Assembly (NCBI GenBank): GCA_946894095.1
Contig: OX335641.1
Location: 2,126,501-2,190,500, forward strand
Source: Incurvaria masculella
Taxonomy: Eukaryota > Arthropoda > Insecta > Lepidoptera > Incurvariidae
Length of the DNA stretch: 64,000 bases
Direction of reading: 5' to 3'
Shown: one piece after another, positions 10,986 through 20,640 of the stretch
Position numbering within the stretch: position 1 is the stretch's first letter
Layout of the letters: each line of letters begins with the position of its first letter
Translations under genes and position numbers: made by a program
The notes under the pieces: generated by a model
Databases searched by the model: none
The model's input: the letters and a program-made list of their open reading frames with translations, nothing else
Told to the model about the DNA's origin: nothing

Positions 10986-11312
10986 TAGGGTTCCGTACCC
11001 TAAGGGTGAAAACGGAACCCTATTACTAAGCCTCCGCTGTCCGTCCGTCCGTTCGTCCGTCCGTCCGTCCGTCCGTCCGTCCGTCTGTCCGTCTGTCACA
11101 GGGCTGTATCTCAGTAACCGTAAAAGATAGACAGCTGAAATTTTCACAGAGTGTGTATTTATTTTGCCGCTATAACAACAAATAGGTAAGATTATTAAAT
11201 AATTAAAATTAAAGGGGGTCCCCATACAAAAAACCTGATTTTTTTGTATTTTTTTTTTACGATGGTACGGAACCCTTCGTGTGCGAGTCCGGCTCGCAGT
11301 TGGCCGGTTTTT
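10986..11312 (+). mobile_element. MINE-2-like MITE with (GTCC)n
   Basis: It starts AGGGTTCCGTACCCTAAGGG, has the matching GGAACCC repeat 30 bases on, then a (GTCC)n/(GTCY)n run at 11039-11097. A conserved block AGCTGAAATTTTCACAGAGT follows, then the end GTACGGAACCCTTCGTGTGC and TTGGCCGGTTTTT. These are the features published for MINE-2 of Lepidoptera: subterminal AGGGTTCCGTA repeats, hitchhiking GTCY microsatellite and T-rich targets (from memory). No ORF. Confidence 0.85.
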
Positions 11313-11482
11313 CTACTAGGGGCGTTACCCGGCTCCGTTCGGGTCAATATCGAATATACTTTTTCCGGGATAGAAACACTGGAAAATATATGGCGCGAAA
11401 CCTATGCAAAAATCTAGTCGGTCCGTTGCTACGTGAAAGAAGGACAACAAACACACTTTCGCATGTATAATATTAGTGGGGA
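11313..11482 (+). repeat. widespread insect repeat fragment ending TATAATATTAGTGGGG
   Basis: GGGGCGTTACCCGGCTCCGT..., then AAACACACTTTCGCATGTAT and TATAATATTAGTGGGGAT. This ending is familiar from dispersed repeats of many lepidopteran genomes. The class was not resolved. It abuts the MINE-2 end directly. Confidence 0.5.
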
Positions 11483-11631
11483 TTTCAACATCGTACGTGA
11501 TACAATATTGTACGTTCGCATCAGCGAGTTTATAGAGGTCCCGTTTTCCCTTGAGCCCTAAAACTGAAGCTTCGCGTCAATCACGCACTTATGAACGGCG
11601 GTATGGTCGGATCAAGTCCTGTACCCAAAGT

Positions 11632-12335
11632 CCCAGTTGTCACCTAAATTTGCGTTTACGGCAAACCGATCGACTGGCGTTTTCAAATGTATCGAGAAAT
11701 TGAAGAGCGCGCGCAGTGGGCGTTAAGCGAACTAACATTTGCGAGTCCGAGTTTGATTTGACAGCTTACTCAACGTTGCCGTAAATAAGTCGACGTTGCC
11801 GTTTACGTCCACTCCGCGTTTTTATACAAATCGGAAGTCCGAGTTTGACTTTGACAGCTTGAAGAAGTAAAACCAAAGAATATCTAGTAAGAACTTGTAT
11901 GGAGTTTGACGTATTTATGGAAAACGTAACCGTAATTTATAGTACGACAATTTAGGTGAGAACTCAGACTGACCACTCTGAGCCGGTAGTCTCAGTTCTC
12001 ACCTAAATTGGCGTTTACATAACTTCGAAGTTCCGTAAAAACGTCAAACTCCATACAAGTTTTTACTAGATATTCTGTGGTTTCACTTCTTCAAGCTGTC
12101 AAAGTCAAACGCGGACTTCCGATTTGTATGAAAACCCGGAGTGGACGTAAACGGCAACGTCGACGTATTTACGGAAACGTTGAGTAAGCTGTCAAATCAA
12201 ACTCGGACTCGCAAATGTTAGTTCGCTTAACGCCCACTGCGCGCGCTCTTCAATTCCTCCATACATTTGAAAACGCCAGTCGATCGGTTTGCCGTAAACG
12301 CCAATTTAGGTGAGAACTCAGACTGACCACTCTGA
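11632..12335. mobile_element. head-to-head dimer of family H MITE (~700-bp foldback)
   Basis: The left copy (11632-11980) and right copy (11981-12335) are inverted relative to each other; the whole can fold on itself. Shared blocks are CACCTAAATTGGCGTTTACG, GGCAAACCGATCGACTGGCG, GCTGTCAAATCAAACTCGGA and ACTTCTTCAAGCTGTCAAAG. The outer ends read GTGAGAACTCAGACTGACCA on the right and a diverged CAGTTGTCACC on the left. The single copy at 45585-45920 shows the monomer form. A chance 100-codon frame starts in the right end (12310-12612) and is not credited. Confidence 0.75.
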
Positions 12336-12629
12336 TCCCAAGTCATACGACCTCAACGTTGCCATAAAACCTATACTTGGAGTAGGCGATAATAATGTAA
12401 AGTTTTACTACAGTCAAGCCGTGACCCCAAGTTCACATAAGCTTTATTACAAATCGCGTGCCTTTTTATTGTTCAGAGCGGTATTTTATGGGAGCAATAC
12501 ATGTTACTTCACAGCGGCTTTGAGATGGATTAACTATTATGAAATCTATCATTGGAGATACAAAAGGTGTTATTTTTTGCCAAACAGGTTGAGATGGGCT
12601 GCTTCAACTTAGTGATGTAATTTTCGGAA

Positions 12630-13168
12630 TTAAGGTGGCCCAACCCGGCGGGACTAACTCATTCGCGGGCACTGTACAAAACCGTGCTGTAGCGCTCTGG
12701 GACCTTCTCTGTTTCAAAGAAAAAGACAGGGGCCGTGATGAGGAAGATGCAACATGTTCACAAAAAAGACAATGTACATAGTGTATGATTTGGTAAGATT
12801 TACGAAAATTTTGATTTCAAAACGACTAATAGCTAAAAGTAAACCACGACCGCTGTAGTCAAAAATCTAACAAAAACCAAATAGATCATACATCTTGATT
12901 AAATAAACTATGTCTGATGATTAATATTTTTACGATGTTCTTACTTTATCATTGCATCCACCTTTGAAGTTATTGTATAAAACGAGCGAAAAATTCGAAC
13001 TTTCGGACCTTATAACTTAGAAACCAAACACAATTTTACAATGCCAATGGTCATCAGACATCTAGTTCGATCAATTAAAGCTATTTTGAGCAAAATTTTG
13101 GATCTCTGACAAGAAATATGGGCGTGATCTTCTTTCCCCTTTTGTATGGGTAGATTTGTTCACCTTAA
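12630..13168 (+). mobile_element. MITE-A copy 3, left half of a tail-to-tail dimer
   Basis: TTAAGGTGGCCCAACCCGGC at 12630 starts the element, with TTAA at 13165-13168. It is colinear with 25285-25834. It shares its terminal TTAA with the inverted copy that follows, giving one long palindrome to 13693. Confidence 0.8.
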
Positions 13169-13693
13169 GGTGACCCAACCCGCTCAAGAAGATCACGCCC
13201 ATATTTCTTGTCAGAGATCCAAAATTTTGCTCAAAATAGCTTTATTTGATCGAACTAGATGTCTGATGACCATTGGCATTGTAAAATTGTGTTTGGTTTC
13301 TAAGTTATAAGGTCCGAAAGTTCGAATTTTTTGCGCGTTTTATACAATAAGTTTGGAGGTGGATTACGCAATGATAAAGTAAGAACATCGTATAAAGATT
13401 AGTCATCAGACATAGCTTATTTAATCAAGATTTATGATCTATTTGGTTTTTGTTAGATTTTTGACTACAGCGGTCGTGGTTTACTTTTAGCTATAAGTCG
13501 TTTTGAAATTAAAATTTTCGTGAATCTTACCAAATCATACACTATGCACATTGTCTTTTTTGTGGACATGTTGCATCTTCCTCATCACGGAGCCTGTCTT
13601 ATTCTTTGAAACAGAGAAGGTCCCAGAGCGCAACAGCACGGTTTTGTGCCGTGCCCGCGAATGAGTTAGGCCCGCCGGGTTGGGCCGCCTTAA
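13165..13693 (-). mobile_element. MITE-A copy 4, right half of the dimer
   Basis: It starts at the shared TTAA (13165). It lacks the ~22 bases ATCTCCCCATACAAAAGGGG and neighbours seen at the corresponding end of other copies, and finishes GGGTTGGGCCGCCTTAA. Otherwise it mirrors copy 3. The pair could transcribe into a hairpin of roughly 500-bp arms (inference). Confidence 0.8.
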
Positions 13694-13830
13694 TATATTT
13701 TCATAGAACTGGACATAGACGGGCTAATACCTGCACAACAATTGTGTAATGTCATTAGTGGAAGGGTTTGATTTAATTTAAAATTGTTTTATTATTTTTA
13801 GATGATTTAAATAAAAACTTGGTTTTGAAA

Positions 13831-13925
13831 AGTTTTTTTTTGGACAAGAGACGGTGCCAGAGCGCAAAACCACGAATTGTGCCGTCCCGCCAATAATTTG
13901 TTCCTTTCGGGAAGGGCCCACTTAA
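13831..13925 (-). mobile_element. diverged MITE-A relative (end only)
   Basis: Read on the minus strand: TTAAGTGGGCCCTTCCCGAA, then GGCGGGACGGCAC and GCGCTCTGGCACCGTCTCTT. This follows the order of the first ~95 bases of MITE-A with many substitutions, and keeps the terminal TTAA (13922-13925). It is an older subfamily or a related element. Confidence 0.6.
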
Positions 13926-13971
13926 GGCACTGACAATAATTATGAAATATGCTTAGACTGTACATTCGTCT

Positions 13972-14058
13972 AAAGAAGGATAAAACCCGCGACCTTTGCA
14001 CTACATGTCCACTGCTCTGCTGCTGAGCTATCCAGACAATAACCCCAGCCAACGAATT
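13972..14058 (-). mobile_element. tRNA-like SINE head (family T relative)
   Basis: On the minus strand it reads GGATAGCTCAGCAGCAGAGC (box A) ... GGTCGCGGGTTTTATCC (degenerate box B) ... TTCTTTAGACG. The order is the same as at 1334-1408. Box B has lost GGTTCGA, so it is a dead copy and not a tRNA gene. Confidence 0.55.
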
Positions 14059-14143
14059 AATGAGGTGACGGTATGTCCTATCGATTGAACATAAAAATAT
14101 CAACCAAGCAGATAAGTTTAGTTTCATGATTTGTGTTTAAGGC

Positions 14144-14497
14144 TGTTCCGACCCATATAAAGTTGTTTGCATACATAAGCAAAAAGTACTGCACTTTAAG
14201 CCACGAATTAATAATAAAAGTTTCTTATAGTCACATTACTTGCAGCGAAAACTATTCCACAATTTCAGGATAATTGGTTTTGTTACAATTAATTTAAATA
14301 CGATTTTTATTTAACAGCGCCATCTAACGGTGTAAAACTTCTAATCGGCAATTACAACGAAACCATTAAACCTGAAATTGTGAATATGTTTTCGCTGCAA
14401 CTACTATGGCTATATTTAATATTTTTGACGAATTCGTGCCTTAAAGTGCAATACTTTTTACGTTCTGTGTAAAAAAAACATTGTATAGGTCGGAACA
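14144..14497. mobile_element. long-TIR MITE (family E, 354 bp)
   Basis: Ends TGTTCCGACCCATATAAAGT and the complementary TTGTATAGGTCGGAACA. Arms of ~140 bases pair through CACTTTAAGCCACGAATT and TTGCAGCGAAAACTATTC. The unpaired centre includes CAGCGCCATCTAACGGTGT. No ORF, and no clear target duplication. Confidence 0.65.
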
Positions 14498-15067
14498 TCC
14501 CGCACGCAACCCGAGCGAAATCCTGGACCAGCGCTTGCGGAATGGAAGGCCCTCTCACAATAGTAAAACGTAATTGAATAAGTCGAACGTCTTGAAGGAG
14601 CTCGTAAAGAAATGATGCGGGTTAAGGCAAGAATAGCGGCGCGGGAACAGAAATAACACGCCAATTGGCAATTTTACACACATCACTTGTAATAACTCGC
14701 TAGGTGTGACCGCCTATTCTGAATTTATAAACTTGCCGTCAAAAGGTATCCGGCAGACATGCCTGTGTGGGAACTTGTTAATCTTATTATATTAATAATT
14801 TCGTTTTAATTACTTTTTTTATTTTAGCTATGCCATCAGGTATTAAAATTGTTTTTAAAAAATAATAATATTTTCAATTAAGTCTATAATCCCTCATTAC
14901 TCGACTGCATCTGGTGAAAAGGGGGACGGCAAATATTTTTTTATAAATAGACCACAAATTTAGTTTTCAAATATTTTTTAAGACGAATAAATAGTAGAGT
15001 AAAGCAAAAAAATAGCCATATGTTCATTTATGAGAATAAAACAGCAATATTGTGATTGCATTACGCA
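14498..15067. other. unassigned spacer
   Basis: Two overlapping 68-codon minus frames (14352-14664) begin inside the preceding MITE and are discounted. The remainder is AT-rich without recognised content. Confidence 0.4.
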
Positions 15068-15194
15068 TTTTGTAGTTACGATTTTTGTTATTTTTGAGTC
15101 GGTGTCAGCCAAGGTAGCCAAGGTTCTCTTGATTGGTGCAGCGCGTGCCCGGCAGACGCCGATTCAAAAAATAACAAAAATAGTAACTACAAAA
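15068..15194. mobile_element. small MITE with ~37-bp TIRs
   Basis: TTTTGTAGTTACGATTTTTG (15068) pairs with CAAAAATAGTAACTACAAAA (to 15194). The arms extend to GTCGGTG / CGCCGATTC. The interior GCGCGTGCCCGGCAGACGCC is GC-rich. Followed by GAAGTCGGTTATTTTTTTTG, a phrase common at lepidopteran repeat ends. Confidence 0.6.
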
Positions 15195-15257
15195 ATGGCA
15201 ATTATTTTTACTTTTTAGTGCTTTTTCTTTGAAGTCGGTTATTTTTTTTGTAATTTT

Positions 15258-15332
15258 TTTTTTTGTGAAATCTAGTACGATGGGATGGAACCCTTCGTGT
15301 TTGAGTCTGACTCGCACTTGGCCGGTTTTTTT
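15258..15332 (+). mobile_element. MINE-2-like 3' end
   Basis: GATGGGATGGAACCCTTCGT, GTTTGAGTCTGACTCGCACT and TGGCCGGTTTTTTT correspond to the last ~70 bases of the element at 10986-11312. The 5' part and microsatellite are missing. Confidence 0.7.
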
Positions 15333-15599
15333 CATATTTCAGCCCCATTAGTGCAACTTCATCAACCTTTATGGGAGACGCGAAAAGTGAATACGGGACT
15401 TTGTTTCAAAAATCATCAATGAGTTAACCTAGATCGAATAAACCAAACCGAATGTGAAAAATACTCACCAGCCCCCTTCCGTCAATCCCTACGTTCCACC
15501 AATTACTTGTTGTCAATTTAAAATATTTTCATATTGTTAACAACTAATTGCAGCTGCGCAGAATAGCGTTATTGCGCTAACTGGAAACAGTTATAGTTC

Positions 15600-16196
15600 T
15601 AGTACGAGAGCGGACCGTTGTCAACCCTACGTCATCGAGTAACACCATGGGACCCATTTGTGGTTGTGCAGATTAGAATAGGTTTCCTAAAAATACTAGG
15701 TTGCCTGACCCAAACCTGGAACGTTTTGTGCAGTAGGTAATATTAAATCACTTTTTTGGTAGAATTTAACGTCATCGAGTAACAACATGAGACCTAGCAC
15801 AATCGGTAAAGGTCATCAAGAAAAGCTAAGAAAAAGTAGGTTGGCTCGTCCTACCCTGGCACGTTCTGAGGTTGGCCGGTTTTAAAATGTCGAAAAATAA
15901 AAAAAAATACGTCATCGAGTAACAAGTTGACAATACCACCATTCGATAGTCCTATGAACATGCCTCATAAAAAAATTAGGTTGGCTGCCCTCAGCCTGGC
16001 ACGTTTCCTACGCGGCCATGTTGAACGTCGGATGCGCCCAGTTCCTATATTCAATCAATTGTTAAATTAATATAATATATCAGTTTTGTGATATGTCTAT
16101 CTATAAACCGGTGATGTTTTTATTGATCTGAACTCACCTTGGATAGGTAAAAAAAAAACAAAATGAAATATTTGTGATATATTGATTGATTGGGTG
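15600..16196 (+). repeat. left inverted arm with three 140-bp subrepeats
   Basis: ACGTCATCGAGTAAC begins units at 15629, 15769 and 15909, exactly 140 bases apart. Each unit ends in a (C/G)TAGGTTGSCTG...CCTGGMACGTT block. The arm continues through TTTGTGATATGTCTATCTAT to about 16196, ending in an AT-rich section. Confidence 0.85.
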
Positions 16197-16200
16197 CAAT

Positions 16201-17240
16201 GGTTGCAAATAATTTAATTTCAACAAATATTTTTCTTCTGTCGCGCAATATATACATACAACTAAATACATCCAATAAATTGTAAATCTCGCATTAGAGG
16301 AACTCAAAATATTTTTACCACGCAATAAGAAGTCTGTCACTTTTGAATCTGTTAGCTGTTCTGAGATTCAAAAAGTAACAGACCTTAAGTCCAAAGGACC
16401 GCAAGGTTTATGGAACATATCTACTAATCTGTTAAAGTCCATATTGGGCAGTATTATAGAACCTCTTAGAATTGTATTGAAGATGGCACATTTCCAGACT
16501 TATTAAAAATTACTAGGGTAATACCATTGCTTAAAAACGGATCTCATAATGATGTTGAAATTTATCGGCCTGTGTCCTTACATTCACAGTGTTATTAATT
16601 ATAATCAATTTCGTAAGTGTAGGTCAACAGGAGATGCCATTGCCTTGATGTTAATATCTATTTTAACTTCTCTGGTTAAATCTATGAGCACCTACGGCAT
16701 TTTCTGTGATTTATCAAAAGCTTTTGACTGTGTAGATCACAAAATACTTCCAGGAAAACTAGAACACTTATGGTGTTAGGGAAAATAAATGAGGTAATTG
16801 TAAATAATATATATTTATATTAAATAGACAACAAAATTGTGAAGTAAACGGTACTATATCTGATGTAGAATAAATCACCATGGGTATACCGCAGGGCTCA
16901 GTTCTAAGACCGTGGTTTTATATGTTGTTATAAATGATATTTCAAGCTGCATCGCAACAGATAATGATATGATTCTATTTGCTGATGACAAATCATCAAT
17001 TTGAAAGAATCGTATATCAGAACTACGGGAGTCCTTAATACAAGCTTTCATAGCTCACTTAAATTATGGTGTGAAGCCAATAACCTACGTTTAAATGACA
17101 GTAAAACGAGTTTAATGCACTGGGGACCCAAATACGTAATGTGAATTGTGAAGTATTAAATACAGCAAATGATCTATCTTCAGCTATAACTAAAGAAATA
17201 ACCTTACTTGTGATACTTTTGGGATTACCGTGGTCGTTAA
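16201..17240 (+). pseudogene. Jockey/CR1-like LINE reverse transcriptase remnant
   Basis: Reverse transcriptase of a non-LTR retrotransposon, decayed. The best part (16549-16779) contains FCDLSKAFDCVDHKIL, the RT segment with its first catalytic aspartate. Further on, MGIPQGSVL (16880) and ILFADD (16972, the Y/FADD catalytic motif) appear in different frames, then LWCEANNLRLNDSKTSL (about 17065). Upstream, FPDLLKITRVIPLLKNGSH marks the RT N-terminus near 16490. Multiple stops and frame changes make it dead. No endonuclease domain or 3' tail was recognised, so it is truncated on both sides. 16201-16360 is AT-rich with no clear coding. Confidence 0.75.
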
Positions 17241-17427
17241 ATATATTTGAAAAATGTTACGGCTTTTCACGCGGCGGGAGTAGACATTCGCCGATGTATC
17301 GAGCTAATCGTTCAGCCCGTTGTCAAGGAGGTTGTCCGCCACGTTCGTACGCAGCAGACGACTGACAACTAGACTCGCCGTGGTCGTAAGTAGTGTAAGT
17401 GTGGGTCGAGGTGGTAGCGAAAATGCG
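17241..17427. other. GC-richer linker
   Basis: Between the Jockey-like and Penelope-like remnants. It may be more of either element, but no motif could be placed. Confidence 0.3.
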
Positions 17428-17437
17428 GTGGTAGCGC

Positions 17438-18286
17438 TTCTACGGTCTTCCTAAAATTCACAAAGACGGGAACCCCCTTCGACCAAAAGTCAGCCAGATA
17501 AATGCTCCTACCTACCTCCTCGCTAAACATGTCGCCTCAATATTTCAACCCCTGTCTGGCAAGACGTCGTCCTACGTTAAAGATTCGGCCCTTTTTGTGG
17601 AATTGTTGTCTACAGTGAAGTTGGCATGCATGGATCTATTAGTGAGCTTTGACGTCGAGTCGCTGTATGCAGACGTACCAGTCCAAGAGTCCCTCGACAT
17701 CATCAGAAACTTAGTCATCAGCAACGACATCGACACTGAGTGCGTCAAGCTCCTGCCATATTGTCTCACTAAGACATACTTTCTGTGGAACGGACAATAC
17801 TACATTCAGCGATAAGGTGTAGCAATGGGAACACCAGTGACACCAGTGGTGGCAAACCTTTTCATGGAACCGCTGGAACACCGCACATTGCAAACTTCAC
17901 CTCTTAAGTCAATGTTTTGGGTACGGTACGTGGATGACGTGATTTCAATCTGGTCACATGGTCGCCAATCACTCGACGCTTTCATCTCTCATCTTAATTA
18001 GGTTCACACAAATATAAAATATACAGTAGATTGTGAGAAGGAAGGCACTTTGGCGTTCTTGGAAGTACTTGTTGCTCGACGATTGGATGGAATTCTAAGC
18101 CACACAGTGTACCGCAAGCCGACACACACAAATCGTTGTCTACAAGCTACTTCGCATCATGCTCCGGTGCATTTGGAATCGGTCGCAAGAGCATTGAGAC
18201 TCAGAGCACAGCGGTTGTGTGACAAGGACCATATCTTCACCGAAATAGGCCCTGTGCTTCGAGAAAATGGGTACAATTTTCGCAAT
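17438..18286 (+). pseudogene. Penelope-like element reverse transcriptase remnant
   Basis: One reading frame runs 17438-18286, broken by in-frame stops at 17813-17815 (TAA) and 17999-18001 (TAG). Visible in order: FYGLPKIHKDGNPLRPKVS (RT start), LVSFDVESLYADVPV (RT motif A, catalytic D), GVAMGTPVTPVVANLFME (motif B), FWVRYVDDVISIW (YVDD catalytic motif), LAFLEVLVARR and TVYRKPTHTNRCL. This order and wording are typical of Penelope-like elements, which use a telomerase-related RT and often a GIY-YIG endonuclease C-terminally (family knowledge). The GIY-YIG part is not seen: the frame is cut by the RTE tail at 18287. The 5' end is also missing. Confidence 0.85.
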
Positions 18287-19169
18287 GTCAGTCAGTCAGT
18301 CAGCGTGTTTGCGTCCACTGCTGGACATACGCCTCTCCAATCCTTCTCCAGTCCTCCCGGCCCTCAGCGGTACGGAACAACTGCTTTCCGCCGACGCACT
18401 TGATCTCATCTTCCCACCTGGCGAGTAGTCTTCCCACACTCCGTTTGCCTGTTCACGGCCGCCAGTGCAGGACACGGTTACTCCAACGGTCGTCGTCTCT
18501 TCGGCTGACGTAACCAGCCCACTGCCATTTGAGCTTAGCCACCCGGTGCCCAATATCGACTACTTTGGTACGTCGGCGGATTGCCTCTTTACGTACCATA
18601 TCCTGTAGCGATATTCCCAGCATGGCTCGCTCCATTGCTCGCTGGGCAACTTTTAACCTTTGGACAACGGCGACCGTCAGAGTCCACGTTTCACACCCGT
18701 ACGTCATAACCGGGAGGACGCACTGGTCATATGTTCGGGTCTTTAAATTTCAGGAAGGTCAGACCTCAGAGCGAATTTAAGGTTTCCGAAGGCAACCCAA
18801 CCTAGTTGAATCCGTCGCTCAACCTCCAATGACAGTCTTTGAATACCAAGCCGCAGGATTTGACCGAGATATACGTACTTTTCAACCTGTTTGATCACTT
18901 CTACGTCGATAACGATTTGTCCTCCCGTCATACCCTCAGTCGCCATGACCATGGTTTTATCCCGGTTCATCTTCAGACCTACCTTTATCGATGCTTTATA
19001 AAGGTCTTCCAGCATGGTTTAAAGCTGAACTCGGGAATTTTACAGAAGAACAATGTGATCGGCGTAGCGAAGATAACTGAGGAAAATATTCACTAACGTT
19101 GATACCCATGTTGTCCCATCAAGCGTCTTGAACACATATTCCGATGCGTTTGTGAAGAGCTTGGGTGAG
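18287..19169 (-). mobile_element. RTE-clade LINE, 3' part (copy R1)
   Basis: On the minus strand: VSDIFSPKLFTNASEYVF (RT), RYADHIVLL (decayed YADD box), MNRDKTMVMATEGMTGGQ, YVYLGQILRLGIQRLSLEVE, MTYGCETWTLT and a C-terminus with LKWQWAGYVSRRDDDRW. It ends in a (TGAC)n tail at 18287-18303. A short tandem tail instead of poly(A) is characteristic of the RTE clade (family knowledge). Frames are broken at several places. It continues at 20322 beyond an inserted LINE. Confidence 0.8.
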
Positions 19170-20321
19170 AAAATGTCGGTGAGAAAGTAACGTAAATATA
19201 AGATATAAAAACAGAACAAATGGTATTTTCGATAACTCTGTATCACGATTATTTGAAACCGATTACGGAGTACCTCAAGGCTCAATCATGGCACCATTGC
19301 TGTTTATTATTTTTATTGATGACATTGCAAAAGACACTATGCTAGTGCTTCTCGCGAAATCATAGTAATTTACGCTGACGACGCAAATGTAATTGTTACT
19401 GATAAAAGTATTGAAACACTCCTTACAAAAAGAACAAAAATAATTGAGGAGTTGGGTAAATGGTTCGCAGCAAATGGGTTAATGTTAAATAGTGCTAAAA
19501 CACACTGTGTACATTTTAAGATGAAAAATATTAAACATGAAATTAATGATGAGATGTTTATCGAATATAACGATGAATTCATAACGTTTGCAATATCTAT
19601 TATATTCTTAGGCTTCACGTTGGATCAAAAGTTACGATGGGACAAACACATTCAACATGTTTGTGATAAATTAACAAAAGCTTGTTATTGCCTCAGAACC
19701 CTGTCTAAATGCTGTGACTTAGATACCCTGAAGAGTGCCTACTTCGGTTATTTATACTCTGTCATGACCAATGCCATTGAGTTCTGAGGTTCTTCAGGGG
19801 AAGCGGTTTCAGTATTTAGACTACAAAAGAAAGCAATTCGGATAATTACACACTCTAAATGGGACGCACTTGTTTGCACGCCTTTGTTTAAAAACCTAAA
19901 ATTGCATACTATGTATGATGTGTACGTACAAAGAACTATTTTTTATGTGAGAAATTACCCGGAATTATATAATAATTTTGAACACGGATATTCGACGAGA
20001 AATAAAAATGTGATCCAGCAAGCTGCACACTCAACATCAAAATTTGAGAAGGGTGTCCACTTCAATAGTATTAATATGTATAATAAGCTACCTAGAGACT
20101 TGCGAGAAGAAACTAACATAAGATTTAAAAAGAAGTTAAGTACATGGTTGCTTGACAAATCTTTCTACGATTTAAGTTATTTTAATATTATTGTGTAAAA
20201 CGTCGAATTCACATGATTGGTATCAATATTATAATCTGTTATGCAAATTCTTAATATTGTAATGTAATCACTGCGAATAAAAATATTTTGATTTGATATT
20301 TTTGATTTTATTTGATTTGAG
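19170..20321 (+). pseudogene. Jockey-like LINE 3' part inserted in the RTE copy
   Basis: 5'-truncated non-LTR retrotransposon in the RT-to-C-terminus region. DYGVPQGSIMAP at 19261 lies in one frame. After one frameshift (about 19325-19353) a single frame carries IYADDANVIV (19368), KWFAANGLMLNSAKT, FLGFTLDQKLRWDKHI and, after one TGA at 19785-19787 where a tryptophan is expected, runs to a natural stop at 20198 through GVHFNSINMYNKLPRDLRE. A short 3' UTR with AATAAA and a TTTGATTTGA-type tail ends near 20320. The host RTE sequence reads continuously across the junction (GGGTGAG / GATCACATCC), leaving a candidate TGAG target duplication. Only two lesions suggest it is younger than its neighbours. 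Confidence 0.85.
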
Positions 20322-20638
20322 ATCACATCCCCCTGCCTAACGCTTTTACCAAGAGGGATGGGTTGGGTATTTTCATGGAGCCTCACAGTCATCGTCGCGG
20401 ACCGATACAGAATTCGGAGTACCTCGATGTAGCGGGGGTCGATTCTGCACCTCAGGAGGGAGTTTTCGACGGCCCATTTTTCAACTGAGTCGAACGCCTT
20501 CTCGTATTCCACGAAGGCTACAAAAAACGGCTTGTTGTACTCCTCCTTCTAGCTAGCTTAGCCACCCGGTGTCCAATATCGACTACTTTGGTACGTCGGC
20601 GGATTGCCACGTTACGCACCATATCCCGTAGCGATATT
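20322..20638 (-). mobile_element. RTE-clade LINE, upstream RT part of R1 plus a displaced fragment
   Basis: 20322-20550 on the minus strand encodes EYEKAFDSVEKWAVENSLL and RCRIDPRYIEVLRILYRSA, then PIPLGKSVRQGDVIS, directly upstream of the R1 part at 19169 once the inserted LINE is removed. 20556-20638 is out of order: it repeats the C-terminal region found at 18531-18615, so R1 has been rearranged or a second fragment inserted. Confidence 0.7.
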
Positions 20639-20640
20639 CA

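Noticed and set aside
11039..11097. (GTCC)n run as an independent microsatellite
   Set aside because: The same run sits at the same place in most MINE-2 copies here, so it is part of that element.
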